A stretch of 64,000 bases of DNA, from contig CM026551.1 of NCBI GenBank assembly GCA_015143295.1, forward strand, positions 16,417,827 to 16,481,826. Direction: 5' to 3'. This stretch comes from Tetracentron sinense. Its lineage: Eukaryota; Streptophyta; Magnoliopsida; Trochodendrales; Trochodendraceae. A program made the translations under genes and the position numbers. Positions 30,500 to 42,769 of the stretch are shown here, piece by piece. Each line of letters opens with the position of its first letter. Within the stretch, counting starts at the first letter, position 1. The notes beneath the pieces were generated by a model that saw only the letters and a program-made list of their open reading frames with translations, ran no database searches and had not been told where the DNA came from.

Positions 30500-31503
30500 A
30501 AGAGTTAATACACAATAGCAATTACACTTTCTTTAATGCAATGCAGTTATAGATTAATGCCTGTGTCAAGGAAAAGAATTACAAAGTGTGTTCTTTTAAT
30601 AGTTATGTTTATTGAATATCTGATGTCTTGAAAACAACACCCTTACATACATCCCATGCAGAAAGAATTTCTTAAGTAAATAGTTTAAAAATGGAAAACT
30701 GATGTCTTTTCACACTACTCTAGAGTTAAAATACATTTGTGTAAACTGATGTACCCATCCAATAGTGCACAAAGGTGGTAACCAAGGGCGCAGTAGCAAA
30801 GGTGGTGCACATGCTAAGGTTGGAGCCTATCATCTGCTGGGTCCTAAAAAGGATATCTGCCATTTGACCCAATGGGATGATTGCCACCATCCATTGTGCA
30901 CATTATTTAGCAAGTCTAGGAAAATAAATTTGCAAATGGTTCAGAGATAAGGATGACGGATCAGGTTTTTACCTGCATGTTCACCACATTTACTGCTTTT
31001 GGCAATCCTTATAGTCTAAAATATTGGTAGGCTAGATTTTCTCATTACAGAGTAGGAAATAAATTGAAATTTGCAAGTGTACAACATCATGGTGAATTCT
31101 TAGTAAAGATGATAGTACATAAGTGTTTTGTGAATTATCTATGTCAAGCTCAATGCATATCCACTAGAAGTCTAAAACTATTTAATGGTTTTATGACAAG
31201 AAAAATACCTTTCTTCCGAAGCTTCTCATGGTCAACACAAGAGTATCACGCATTCTGCAAAAGTAAATAAATAAGCATCATTAGAGACATCATGTCATGA
31301 ATAGGGAGAAAGCAGCCTTCTTGGTTGTGCTTTAAAGGATTCTTATTCTTGATCATGGGACTCGGTAGGAACTTTACTGTAAGATGAACCATTCAATTGA
31401 TTGAGAGAAAATCTATAACAGGTTTTAAACATTCAAATCTTCATTCAAAGGTCAAGCTCGATAACGGAAATAAAACATGGAACACATTAATAATATATAA
31501 TCC
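30500..31503. other. No gene recognised; one weak exon candidate
   Basis: AT-rich DNA. On the minus strand, 31209-31254 is a 46-bp segment bounded by TTACTTTTGCAG and GTATTTTT, so it could be a short exon (see findings). Otherwise nothing stands out. Confidence 0.35.
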
Positions 31504-31540
31504 ATCTATCTATCTATCTATCTATCTATCTATATATATA
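31504..31540 (+). repeat. (ATCT)n/(TA)n microsatellite at the B2 insertion site
   Basis: CTAT/ATCT units run into TATATATATA at the left LTR of B2, and TATATATATAC follows its right LTR. B2 therefore probably landed in this microsatellite, and the 5-bp target duplication cannot be told from the repeat itself. Confidence 0.8.
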
Positions 31541-31721
31541 TTGATATATGTAATATCAGCGGTATACTTGTAAAAGGGCATATATGTAATATTCTCTCTT
31601 TATATAATATGTTAGTAGGGTTCTCTAATCCCTAATTAAGCAATTTACCATAACCTCTCTTTTTCCTCTCCTTTTTTTTTCTCTTCTCTAAACCCTAAAT
31701 CCTCTAAACCCTTTCTTCAAC
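31539..31721 (+). repeat. Left LTR of copia B2
   Basis: Starts (TA)TTGATATATGTAATATCAG (the TG start has become TA) and ends CCCTTTCTTCAAC before the primer site TTGGTATCAGAGC (31722-31734). Confidence 0.85.
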
Positions 31722-32284
31722 TTGGTATCAGAGCTACATCAAAGGAAGTATATCGTCGTTTAAAGCCGTAACAACAACAAAAGGAAGGAGCTAGCTGCCA
31801 CGTTTTTAGTCATATGGCTGTCTCTAGCCGTATGGCCTAGGCCTTATTTTTGGGTTCTTCAATTTTCAAAGATCTTGATTTTAGAGGATTTTTGAATCCT
31901 ATTTTATGAGATTTGGTTAAATATTGATAAGTTATGATGATTTGAAGAAGAAATACAGAAAATTTTGAAGAAAAATATTGTTTTGGTTCAGATTTTTTAC
32001 CGCTTGAATGGGTTGTTGCTTCTACTGTTTATTGGTCCTGATTGGACCCTTTTTTTTATAGGAACATCTTGAACCTGTTTTTTCTTCGTTTGGATGAGAT
32101 TTGAAGAAGTTGTGATGATTTTACAGCCCCACTTGACTAACGATATTTGCTGAAAATGGATTTTTTTACATCCTATTTGCTTATAACAACAACTCAAGTC
32201 ATCTCTTTGGTAATCTTAATACCATTAAATCTTTTGTTATTGATATTTTTGATTGATTGGTTATTTGTTCCTTGAGTTTCTTCT

Positions 32285-33034
32285 ATGGATGCTAAAGTTC
32301 TTGATCTGTCGGCTCTTTCTAACTCCGTTGTCCACTTTATCACCAATATTAAATTTAATTGTGATAATTTTCTTGCGTAACGATGCTCGGTTGAGCTTTA
32401 TATTGGGGGTTGCTCTAAGATGGAGTATCTTGATGGTAAGACCCCATAGCCGGAGATAGGTATTGCCGAAATTGCTAAGTGGGAGGCAGAGAATTGCATT
32501 ATTTTGGGTTGGTTGTTCAATTCCATAAAGCCTCAGATTGCCGCCGGGAATTATATTTTTTATAACAATTGTCATGAACTTTGGGAGGCTCTTATTCAGA
32601 CTTATGCCCTAGTAGACAATGATGCTTGGATTTATTAACTTACTCGTGAGATTGCTCCCTTTCAGTAAGGGGATATGACTAATTCAGATTATTTTGGGGT
32701 TCTTCAGCGTCATTGGGAAGAATTGACCCATTATGAGCCTCTTTTTGAATTATCTGTTGCTTCTGTCAAGATTATGACGAAGAAAAAATTTAGCGTCACC
32801 ACATTTATGATTTCTTGGGAGGTCTTTAGGCCGAATTCGAGTAGTTGCGCACTCAGATTCTTGCCACATCTCCTTTGTCATCTCTTCGATCTGTGTACTC
32901 CACTGAGTTTGGTGAAGAATGTCATCGGGCTGTTATGTATTCGATCATCACTCCTATGCCCCTTCCGGATCATATCGTCTTTGCTACTGATTTTTGTCCT
33001 GCTGTTGGCCGTGGTAGGAAGACTGATAGGGGCC

Positions 33035-33107
<73 letters not shown>

Positions 33108-33957
33108 CAGACCTACTATTCCTTGTAGTCACTATGGTATAGTGGGACATGATCATGATCATTGTCACTGTTTGCATGGCTATCCCGAGGGTTACCAGCC
33201 TCGTCCTTCTACTTACTTTACTACGACACCTGCTGTTGATCCTCAGTCCTCAATTGTTACCAGTGATCCTCTGGAATCCATGAGAGCCCAGGTTGCTGAG
33301 ATGATCCGAGCTAAGTTACGTCTGCAGAGTGATTCTCCTTATATTGCTGCTTCATCTGCCACAGGTATCCATACTCCCTCGGCCTATGCCGCCACTACAA
33401 TGTTTTCTTCTCCTAGCTGGGTTATTGATACTGGAGCTACTGATTATATGACTGGTGAGTCACAAGGTTATTTCATTTATTCACCTTCATTGCCTACTGT
33501 CAAAGTTCGCTTGGATGATGGTTCTTTTACTCCGGTCTCAAGATTAGGACACATTCTTGTGTCTTCATCTCTCTCTTTATCTCATGTGCTATATGTTCCT
33601 CATTTATCTTCTAACCTTTTTTCAGTAAGTAGTCTTACTACCAAACTTAACTGTTGTGCTATGTTTTATCCTTCTCATTGTCTCTTTCAGGACCTAACTA
33701 TGAGGAAGATTGTTGGTAGAGGAGTGGAAAGAGGCGGACTTTACTACCTTGACACTGATTATGCTCATGATCGAGTCTCCTCTACTACTGCTACTGTTTC
33801 TGTTTTTTCTTTTTTTGTTAAAGCTACTCTTGATACTTATCTTTTATGGCATGCCAAGCTTGGGCATATTGGATCTAAGACTTTATGTTCTTTGATTCCT
33901 ATTTTTAGTAAACTTTGTTCTTCATCTATTTTCAATGTGATACTTGTGAGCTTCTAA
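32285..33957 (+). pseudogene. gag and protease of copia B2
   Basis: ATG 32285 (MDAKVLDLSALSNSVV) opens a UBN2-type gag. TAA stops replace the Trp after DNFLA and the residue before GDM (near 32669). From 32845 a 370-codon frame is open. It holds an (Arg-Gly)n run encoded by a CGTGGT repeat, a knuckle CSHYGIVGHDHDHC (second Cys is Tyr), LHGYPEGY, the protease site SWVIDTGATDYMTGES with an intact DTG, and the pre-integrase LLWHAKLGHIGSKTLCSL. A frameshift follows at about 33940. Confidence 0.85.
33037..33108 (+). repeat. Hexanucleotide repeat CGTGGT x12 inside gag
   Basis: Eleven exact CGTGGT units and a final CGTGGC encode alternating Arg-Gly, an RGG-like RNA-binding tail. B1 has only a few imperfect units at the same place, so the run expanded in B2. 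Confidence 0.95.
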
Positions 33958-33959
33958 AC

Positions 33960-34500
33960 ATGTTCGTACTGTTTATCCTTCTCGGATGCATAGATGTTGT
34001 TCAATTTTTCAGTTAGTTCACTCGGATGTTTAGGGACCATCTCCTGTTCCCTCAAGTGATGGCTTTTGTTATTAAGTTACTTTTATTGATGATTACACTC
34101 GAGCTACTTGGGTGTACCTTCTTAAATCTAAGGATGAGGTGTTCTCTAAATTTCAGGAATTTCATAGTATGATTGTTACCCAGTTTGGTGGTCTTATTAA
34201 GGTCATTCGTTCTGATAATGGCGGTGAGTATCTTTCTGCACATTTTGTCCAGTTTCTTCAAACTCATGGGATTGCCCATCAGTTTACCTATCCTTACACG
34301 CCCCGAGCGCAAGAATCGTCATTCAGTTGGTGTCACTCGTTCTTTGTTGCGAGACATGCAGGTGCCTAAGCCTTATTGGTCCATGGCTCTTCTCACTACA
34401 TGTTTTCTCACCAATCGAGCTCCTTCTCGCATTCTTGATGGCCTCACCATATCAGTTTCTTTGCCCTCAAGTTCCTAATTTCCAATTGAACCACAGGTGT
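33960..34500 (+). pseudogene. Integrase of copia B2
   Basis: DVWGP is DV*GP (TAG near 34032). FIDDYTRATWVYLLKSKDEV, an intact SDNGGEYLSAHF, and HQFTYPYTP follow. After TP the frame shifts over a small deletion of the QQNGVA block into ERKNRH-like and SMALLTTCFLTNRAPSRIL sequence. The catalytic Asp is kept, but the chain is broken. Confidence 0.8.
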
Positions 34501-34746
34501 TTGGTTGTACTTGCTTTGTCCAGGATCCTCACCTTAGTCATCAGAAATTGGATGATAAGGTCATTTGATGTGTCTTTGTTGGTTACTCTAGCACCTCTAA
34601 AGGCTATCAGTGTTATGTCCCTCAGTCTCTTCATTTCTTTCTCTCTGGATGTTACTGTTTTTGAGACAGTCACTTATTTCTCTCCTGCTCCTACGGTGCC
34701 ACCTATCTTTGTGCCTTCACCTATTGTTTCTCCTGTATCTATGTCT

Positions 34747-35570
34747 TTACCTATTGCAGGGGACCTCCCACAGCAGAAGGAGGTCCCCTCGTACCAGGCC
34801 TTCTTTTTGGCAATTGACTCTGTGACTATTCCTCAGTCCGTTCGTGATGCTCTTCTTCATCCTAAGTGGAAGAGTGCTATGATTGATGAAATGAATGTTA
34901 TTCAGTCTAATCAGACTTAGGATATGATTCCCCTTCCAGCTGGGAAGAAACCTATGGGCTGTCGTTGGGTCTTCACTGTCAAACATAACTCTGATGTCAG
35001 TGTTGCCCAGTATAAGGTTCGTCTTGTCGCCCGCGGCTTTACTTAGACTTATGGGCTTGACTATGATGCTACGTTTGCGTCTGTGGCCAAACTGACTTCT
35101 GTTCGTGTTCTCCTATCTTTTGCGGCAAATCAAAATTGGCCTCTCTATCAGTTAGACATCAAGAATGTTTTTCTTAATGAGCATCTCACTGAGGAGGTGT
35201 ATATGGATCCCCCTCCTGGTTTCCTGCTTCAGGGGGAGTTTGGAAAGGTTTGTAGACTTCGGAAGTCTATATATGGTTTGAAGCAATCACCCCATACTTG
35301 GTTTCATCGCTTCAGTGAAGTGGTCCTTAGCATGGGCTTCCAGCGATGTCACTCTAATCATATTGTTTTCATCCATTCTGGCACCTTAGGCCGCACTACT
35401 CTCCTGGTATATGTTGATGATATCATCTTGACTGGCGATGACTCTCATTCATCTCTCAGGCTAAGCATGAGCTGGGGCATACCTTTGATGTCAAAGATCT
35501 AGGCCATCTGAAGTACTTTCTTGGTCTGGAGATTACTCGATTTAAGAAGTAAATTTTTCTGTCACAACGG
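34747..35570 (+). pseudogene. Reverse transcriptase of copia B2
   Basis: GCRWVFTVKHNSDVSV, RLVARGF (then a stop for Gln), AKLTSVRVLLSF, YQLDIKNVFLNEHLTEEVYM, DPPPGFLLQGEFGKVCRLRK, SIYGLKQSPHTWFHRFSEVV and the catalytic LLVYVDDIILTGDD (about 35400-35440) are present. A frameshift after that splits off KYFLGLEITRFK. It shares the TAG stop at about 34918 with B1. Confidence 0.85.
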
Positions 35571-35603
35571 GATTATGCTCTTGACCTACTCAGCGATACT
35601 AGA

Positions 35604-36317
35604 ATGAGTGGATGTAAACCCGCTACTTCTCCCATAGATCCGAAGCTCTCTTTGCATGATAGTGAGGGTGATCTTCTTTCTGATCCTCATGTCTATCAAC
35701 GTCTTGTGGGTTGCTTGATATATCTCACCCTCACACGACCAGGTATTACATTTGTTGTCAGCATGGTTAGCCAATTCATGCATGCTCCCCGTGCTTCACA
35801 CCTTGCTGTTGTTCATTGTATTCTCCGATATATCAAGGCTAGACCCTGTTGTGGACTTGTATATCGCTCACATGGTCACCTCGATATCTCCGGTTATACA
35901 GATGTTGACTGGGCCGAATCTACTACTGACCATCGTTCCACCTTGGGCTATTGTGTTTTCCTTGGAGGCAACTTGATTACGTGGAAGAGCAAAAAGCAAC
36001 CCGTGGTTTCTCGGTCTAGTGCCGAAGCAGAATATCGTGCACTTGCTCATGGCACTTGTGAACTCTTATGTCTTCGTTCTCTCCTCCCTGAGTTAGAGTT
36101 TCCTGTTAAAGGCCCTATGTCCTTATATTGTGATAACGAGATTGCTGCAAAGATTGCCTTAGATTCTATGCTTCATGAATGGACAAAGCATATTGAGGTT
36201 GATATTCGCTTTCTCCGTGAGAAAGTTCAGGATTGTTCTTTATCTCTTCAACATGTTTCGTCTTCTCAACAACTTGTTGATATCTTCACCGAACCGGTTG
36301 GCCCTGTTATTCTTTAG
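35604..36317 (+). pseudogene. RNase H of copia B2
   Basis: A 237-codon open stretch with LVGCLIYLTLTRPGITF, YTDVDWAESTTDHRSTLGYC, VVSRSSAEAEYRALAHG, LYCDNEIAAKIA and KHIEVDIRFLREKV, the complete run of copia RNase H blocks to the end of pol. This is the best preserved domain of B2. Confidence 0.9.
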
Positions 36318-36372
36318 GATATTACTATCAAGTTAGGCATGTTTAATGTTTATGCTCCAGCTTGAGAGGGAG

Positions 36373-36556
36373 TGTTGATATATGTAATATCAGGAGTATA
36401 CTTGTAAAAGGGCATATATGTAATGTTCTCTCTTTATATAATATGCTAGTAGGGTTCTCTAATCCCTAACTAAGCAATTAACCCTAACCTCTCTTTTTCC
36501 TCTCTTCTCTCTTTTCTCTTCTCTAAACCCTAAATCCTCCAAACCCTTTCTCCAAC
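36373..36556 (+). repeat. Right LTR of copia B2
   Basis: Starts TGTTGATATATGTAATATC after the tract TTGAGAGGGAG and ends CCCTTTCTCCAAC. Close match to 31539-31721. Confidence 0.9.
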
Positions 36557-37231
36557 TTATATATATACATACACACATATGATGTATTTATTTCGATGTT
36601 TAGGAAACCATAGCAGTGTTTAAGAATAAAATGATACAATGTTCATTTCACATCATTTATGTGGCCCAGTAGAAGATCCTTACTCTAGTGCTTGTAACAT
36701 GCAAGGATTGGAATGTACTGATAGGTAAGTTTGAGATAAATTGATGAATATCTTCCAGAAGCAAACTGGAAGATGGTGAAAAAAATGTTTAAACCATACC
36801 AAAGAACTTTTTATATTTCTACAACTATTTAGAAATTAGAGTATCTCCAGTAATGGATTCCTATTTTCAGCTAAAGAATAGCAACTAGTCTAAGCTCTTG
36901 CTTAGAATTATGAGAAATTTCGAACAGATATAAAATGGCCATTATCACACTGAGCTAAATTATATAATTTAACTAAGAATATACACAGAATTTGTCCTCA
37001 GGTACCCTTTCAGCTAAATGAATCTCCAAACAAAAAGTTCAAAGTCTCGACACTATTTTTAGGAGAAGAAAATTTATTTCAATTGATGCAAATGCACATG
37101 CTTAAAGCACCTGAATCTTGGAATCAAAGTTTAGATCTAGGAACTACAGCAACTTTTTTTCCCTGATTCTCCAATAGGGCAACTTTGTTTATTTTTAGTT
37201 ATCCATTCATTAGGTACCTCTCTTCTACATT
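36557..37231. other. No gene recognised
   Basis: AT-rich DNA beyond B2 with a short TATATATACATACACAC run at its start. I see no domain on either strand. Confidence 0.4.
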
Positions 37232-37244
37232 AATGGAAATGTAC

Positions 37245-37341
37245 TTTTTTTTAATCAATGAAAAATTTTAATAAGAAGATGAAAAAGAGAAGATACAAGG
37301 GGGGAAAAACAAAAGACAAGAAAAGAAAAAATAAACATTTC
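37245..37341 (-). mobile_element. 97-bp 5'-truncated LINE tail with 13-bp target duplication
   Basis: A perfect 13-bp direct repeat AATGGAAATGTAC (37232-37244, 37342-37354) brackets a 97-bp piece. On the minus strand it ends ATTGATTAAAAAAAA, the A-tail of a retroposed LINE or similar 3' end. Confidence 0.75.
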
Positions 37342-37639
37342 AATGGAAATGTACACCACAAAAAAAAAAAAAAAATACGTCCTCGAGACACCATCTTCTG
37401 CAACGTAGTCTTCTGTTTCACTAGCAGACCTTGAAACAAGGGTGATTGAGATGTTCAAGGGTAACTCTCTTCACATGCTTGATAAGGTGAGAGAGACTCC
37501 AATACCTGTTCTTTCTGTAAATCCAGCTTACTGCATTGTGTTTACTGTCACCCTCCACCAACAAAGGGATTGAGAAATTGTGTTTAAATATCCCATGGCC
37601 TTAAGAAGAGGTCTTGATTCTGCCTCATGTGAATCTGAA

Positions 37640-40600
37640 AGGCCTAGGGAACTGAAACACTAGTTGAAGAGAACTCCAGTCTCATCCCTAGAATCTATAC
37701 TGATGCCGGATGCCGGTTGGGTCTGGATGTTCAAGAGAACAACCACAAAGAATAGTAATACAAATTCAATTTGGCTTCTTCCAACATGGATGTAGCTTGT
37801 CCTTCCTTGTCCCACAACAATAATGTTGCAACAATTACTAACAAAGTCCACCATCTTCAAATTACGAAAATCTCATCTAAAATTCTACTCAGTGGTATTA
37901 AATGCCTCCAACTAGGGTTTCAATCTCTAACACCAAATAGATGTATAAAAAAATCTCTTATTTCTGTTCCAACCATGGTTTGAAATATCCTCGATATATC
38001 CCTAATATTTTCGATATATCACTCGATATTTCCGATATATGTTTTATAAGTTAGGCACATGGAATGAAATGTCGACAATATATCGTCGTTATCGATGATA
38101 TACGTCAATATTGTACCCCTCGGCATATCTGCATGGGGTATTATAAATTCTACACCATATTGCACTATATCGTCGATATCAATGATATTGTGCAATAACG
38201 TGCGATATTCTGGGGAATGTTGGTTTTTAAGGTATAAAACAAAATCAATCCTATTTACAACTTATTTACAGTAAATATCATTTAAGTAAATGATTTTAAG
38301 TTATACTCTCATTTGAATTCACTTGAAACCTAGAAAAGGAGATGGAGAAATAAGGAAAAGAGAAAGAGAAAAAAGATGAATAAAGGAATACATGATTAGA
38401 GAGAGATTCTCTCTAATCTCTTTATATTTATAATAACCCTGATTGGTCAATTACAAGTATACCTTTAATGGAAGATCCAGTCTATCACACCTAGATAACC
38501 AACCATATCTCTCATATCTCAACAAATTCAATAAAAATTATCCTAGATCCAAATTCTTAAAAAATAAAAGATTGGGTGTATATCCACAATAGAGGCTCAT
38601 CTTTATCATTATCTGCCGAAATGAATAAAAAGTCAACTTTCTAATTCAAGAACAAAAAACATTTTTTAGCGCCTTTTAGAGATAATGTTAAAATTCCAAT
38701 TTTCAAATGCTATAGTATTTCTCAAATCTTAAAATTTCATATATTATTTTTTCAAAACAGTACTAAAACTCAAAAGTCTAGTAAAAAAAGTCTCATATTT
38801 TAGTCTTAATAAAAAAAATTATCCACAAGGTCAAAAAGTCAACTAATAGAAAAGGACTTACAATCAAGCTCAACAAAAGAAAATTAAGTATATTATGGGT
38901 ACCCTCCATTTAAAATACTATCACATTTAAAAAGTCTCATATTGTAGTCTTAATAAAAAAAATCATCTACAGGGTCAAAAAGGCAACTAACAGTTCAACA
39001 AAAAAAAGATTTACATTTGAGCCTTACAAAAAAAAAAAAGCAAATTATGGGTACCCTCCATTTAAAATACTCCTAAATTTAAATTTCAAAAGAATCATAT
39101 GGATGTGTTTCTGGGTATGAGTCGCATGGATATGAGTATGTAGGTGTACAGTCTTATGTGGCAATGCCATTGACAATTGTGCATTAGTACCCATAGTATC
39201 CACCAATCATGGTGTCAAAAATCGACTCTAATCGGTTAACTTCCACCGAATTGAATCGACTTTCATGGTGTCCGAAGTGAAATGCACTTATATTTTAAAA
39301 ATACTGGACTTCGTGGTAAACTTTGGTAAACTTCGACCAAAACAGAAAAAAAAATGTTGAGAAAAAACAGAACTTCGGTGAAAGTTAATCGAAATGTACA
39401 AAAAAGGTATATAAATTGAAGGGCTTTAAGTTTTAACTTAAAAGGGTAATGCTAGTTCCACTCGCTTTAAACTTACTTTCTTCGTAAGGAAATACATGTG
39501 TCTCTAGCATTAACCTTATTATAAATATAATTAGCTTTAAGAGAGAGTGTTGCTAGCATTAACCTTATTATAAATTATAATTTTATTATTAGAGTGTGGT
39601 TAGCATTAAATTTATTATAAATTACAAATTTATTATTTTAATAATTTTATTATTAGTATATTATGTCCATAAGGGATTTTTAGTGATATTAAAAATTAAA
39701 ATAATTTCTTAATAGTATTTTATAAATTAAAAATGATTTAACTACCCATCTCCTGCTCTTCAGCTTCACATATTCAATCATTCATGTAAAAACATTGAGC
39801 TCATCAATTGCAAATTGCAATAGGTTTAGAAACTAAATTGAATTTCAATTATTTATTGACTTTAATGTGTATTCATAAGTTTTCATGTTTTTAAAACAAT
39901 TAACATGGATAATCATTGAAAAATAAAGAGAATAAAATTGTGTTACATATCTCCTTCACTTGACAAAGAGAATAAAATATAGTTAAAAAAATTTAACAAT
40001 ATAAAGATATATCAAGAAGAGGTTACAGCTCAAACATGAAGACAACGCATTTCACTTAGCATGATTCTCACATTTGAGTACTCTATGCTTGCATCAGTAA
40101 TATACTGAATTCTAGAAGTACATTTATACTTAAGTATTGAATCTCTAAAGTTTCATCTTAGATTCTCAATGTTTCCTTAAAGTTTACATAACTTCTGTGG
40201 ACTTTCTTAAGTTTCCTCGAAACGTGTAAGCTTCCTTAGCGACCAAAGTTTATACCAAAACCGAAGTTTAATATCTTGCCACCGATGGGACTGTTACTAC
40301 ATCTTAGACCAGATGACTAACAGCGTTATGTACATGAGTATACTGCATTGTACCATAATGTTATGAGCTAGGCTCTGATTGTTGTAGTTATTAGGGTGGA
40401 TTGGATAATGTCATCATTGATGTATTATGTATGAAACTCTGATTGTATATTTTATCGTTGCGAATGAAACATTTTATGTAAGTTATATCAATATATTAAT
40501 CAATCTTACATTATCGCCACTCATCAATGCACATCTTTGCTCCCTTCTCATTTAATCTCTTATGTACATTGTTGTTTTTTTTAAAAAAAAATTATTCGCA

Positions 40601-41510
40601 AATGTGTATTAACATATATTTTAACATTTTCTGGAGTTTTACTGCAAAATTCCATGTTTTCTCCTATTTTTTTTCTATTTTTCTAGCAACGCGTTCAAAA
40701 TCCTCGATAAATGATATATCTTGCAATATATCCCCGATATATCTTTATCCCACCAGTGCGACATGTGACGCGATATTGAAATTTAGAACCTTGGTTCCAA
40801 CCATAACCACCAAAACAAGGCATACAGTAGAATTTTCCAAAGCACCTTTCCTTTATCACCAAAAGGGAAACAGAAGCTTTCAAAAAATATATCTAGCATC
40901 ACAATGAATAACAAGATGACCTAAATTCTCTTAGTGCAACTTGCAAATAATGCACTGACTGGGAATGAAATGTTCCTGTAGATTAGGGAGTTGACTGTGA
41001 GGATCTTATCCAAGGTCATTCACAAAAGCTTCTACCTCGAAGGCACTTGTTTACTGAATCTTTTTTCTTTCACGGATCTTTGTATGGAATAATCAAAGAA
41101 GATTTCATAAAATAGGTCTCATCAACAAACCTCTTTTGGGTCCCACCTCCACAAGCTATGGTTTTATCCATCTATAGGAATGTCCTCAAGCCTAGAAAAA
41201 GGAAACATGAAATCTTCAATCTTACTATCAAGTAAACTCTTTCAAAATACCAGGCACCCAACTATGTTACTACCTCTTCTCTGAAACCAATGATTCACCG
41301 CCCACCCTTTGGCAGGTATCGAGCTATGAGGTTTTTGGAAATTGTCATATAGTTTACATACCCCATCCATCATCCCAAAATCTAATTCTTCCATCCCTTC
41401 CAGCTTTAAATATTCTACCCTTGCTAAAGGTGTTTAAGATAATCAGTGGATTCTGGATTCTTAGGAGTGTTACGCTATTATAAGATTGTAGGGATCTCAA
41501 GGGTAAGGAA
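37640..41510 (-). pseudogene. Decayed LINE, 3' region, split by a hAT-like element
   Basis: The minus strand reads into the zf-RVT region of plant LINEs: GWAVNHWFQRRGSNIV, HSLWRWDPKEV, LDKILTVNSLIYRNISFPVS (about 41010-40950) and CIICKL near 40930, with a remote tail beyond the hAT-like insertion (37974-40793). All frames are broken. The domain helps LINE proteins bind RNA. Confidence 0.6.
37974..40793. mobile_element. hAT-like element, GATATATC family, copy 2 (2820 bp)
   Basis: A perfect 8-bp target duplication GTTCCAAC lies at 37966-37973 and 40794-40801. Ends: CATGGTTTGAAATATCC at the left, and CAAGGTTCTAAATTTCAATA from the right. GATATATC palindromes crowd both ends. The right part shares the CAAGAAGAGGTTACAGCTC, ATGTAAGTTATATCAAT and TTCCATGTTTTCTCCTAT blocks with copy 1. 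The middle is longer than in copy 1 and holds what may be another inserted element (about 39209-40289, CATGGTGTCAAAAATCGAC). No transposase recognised. Confidence 0.85.
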
Positions 41511-42336
41511 CGAATGTCTTAAAATTTTAATATGGTTCTACTTACAAACTTGTGTTAAAGCTTTATAATCCTTTTTCAGTAGGTAAAGGCATTTTCCCAT
41601 ATTTATTTCAGTCATGGTATAATAAATCTCAGAATGACTGAGGGCAGGAGGTTCAATGCACGCCTACCCGCCACTGCCACTACCCGATCCCTAGCCTTCA
41701 AAATTCAAATCCTTCATCTTGCCTCTTTGGCTATCGCCTTTACCTGGCAATGAAGAAATCCCTAGTGATTTGTAACTATGAATTCCTAAAATTGCTACAA
41801 GAATACGAATGCAGCAACAAAGTTTGACTAAAGCTTTACTTTTATGAATCTCTTAATCCACTTATGCTTCATAAGCACAATTGTGAATTTGTGATTACAT
41901 TAAGATATTTGGCATTGTAACTGTTAAAGTCTTTGCTGTCTACCCAGATAATTACCATGCTTTTGATGTGAAATTGATGAATTCAATGTAAAGGCTGGGG
42001 TGTTAAGATTACCCCATCTCAAAGGATTGGATCACTCATGATGTAACTCACATGCTCAAGCAATGTTTTTGGCTTAAGAGAAGACAATGAATTGAAAATG
42101 ATTTTCCCTGCAACCAATACCCTTTCTAATTTACGGAGCTTATTGATAATAGTGGCAGTCATGATTCTTGATGTTTTGGTTTTAACAATACTTATGATCT
42201 TCTTGGAAATAACAAAAAATGTGAAAAATGATATATAAATTAACTAATCACAAATATTAAAACTACACTTCCATGATAAAAGAGAAACTTGATCAAGATT
42301 AATAGAAAGAACTTGTGCATTCAAAGAGTATATTAC
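41511..42336. other. No gene recognised
   Basis: AT-rich DNA without a clear domain on either strand. On the minus strand it would be intron if the 42337-42425 segment is an exon. Confidence 0.4.
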
Positions 42337-42425
42337 CGGACATCACTGTATGTGCTAAATGGGTGAGAAGACCCATCGGAACATGTTAAAACAAACTGTG
42401 TTGAGAGCCCAGAGGGAATTTTGAT
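42337..42425 (-). other. Candidate host exon, 89 bp
   Basis: On the minus strand a fully open 89-bp segment encoding [20 protein letters not shown] followed by [11 protein letters not shown] pyrimidine-rich TTTTTTTCAACC tract and TGTTGCAG lie before it, and GTAATA follows directly, so both splice signals are correctly placed. It matches no transposon protein I know. The family is not recognised. It could be an exon of a gene with very long introns, or an orphaned exon. Confidence 0.4.
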
Positions 42426-42769
42426 CTGCAACATCAACGAGGTTGAAAAAAATATGTGATACCTTATAATGTTATATTCAGGTCTTGCTATGGAAACCAT
42501 TTTCTCAACGTTTAACTTGGACATGGACAAGTCAATATAGATGCATTTTATCATAAAGAAGATATATTACTTCAAGTGTGTACTCATTGCCCTAGTCACA
42601 TCCCAAAAAAAGCATTAGGAATTTAAGTAAGAAATATTTTAACCACCAAATTAAAGAGATTAATTAACATGATATTTTAACGAGTTAATCGGAGAAAAGA
42701 AAAAGTAGATTCTCCTGAGACATTTTTAATGAGAAAATTTAAATCATTAATTATCTAAATATTTTGTTT

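Larger units (their letters stand above)
31539..36556 (+). mobile_element. Copia retrotransposon B2, sister of B1
   Basis: It has LTRs of 183 and 184 bp, a primer site at 31722, and gag, protease, integrase, reverse transcriptase and RNase H in copia order. By my count the LTRs differ at fewer than ten positions, so B2 is younger than B1. It has no nested insertions and shows the empty sites of both insertions in B1. Stops and frameshifts are many. Confidence 0.9.

Noticed and set aside
30765-30950. 61-codon plus-strand frame with Gly/Lys-rich start
   Set aside because: No domain, no flanking signals; left as unassigned DNA.
32878-33177. Minus-strand open frame with a long Thr run
   Set aside because: Shadow of the CGTGGT repeat in the B2 gag on the plus strand.
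36650-36760. A further minus-strand exon beginning FASGRYSSIYLKL after CTTCCAG
   Set aside because: A stop falls before any plausible donor; evidence too weak to list.
39209-40289. A separate hAT-like insertion inside copy 2 (CATGGTGTCAAAAATCG end)
   Set aside because: Ends pair only partly and no 8-bp duplication was found; mentioned only within copy 2.
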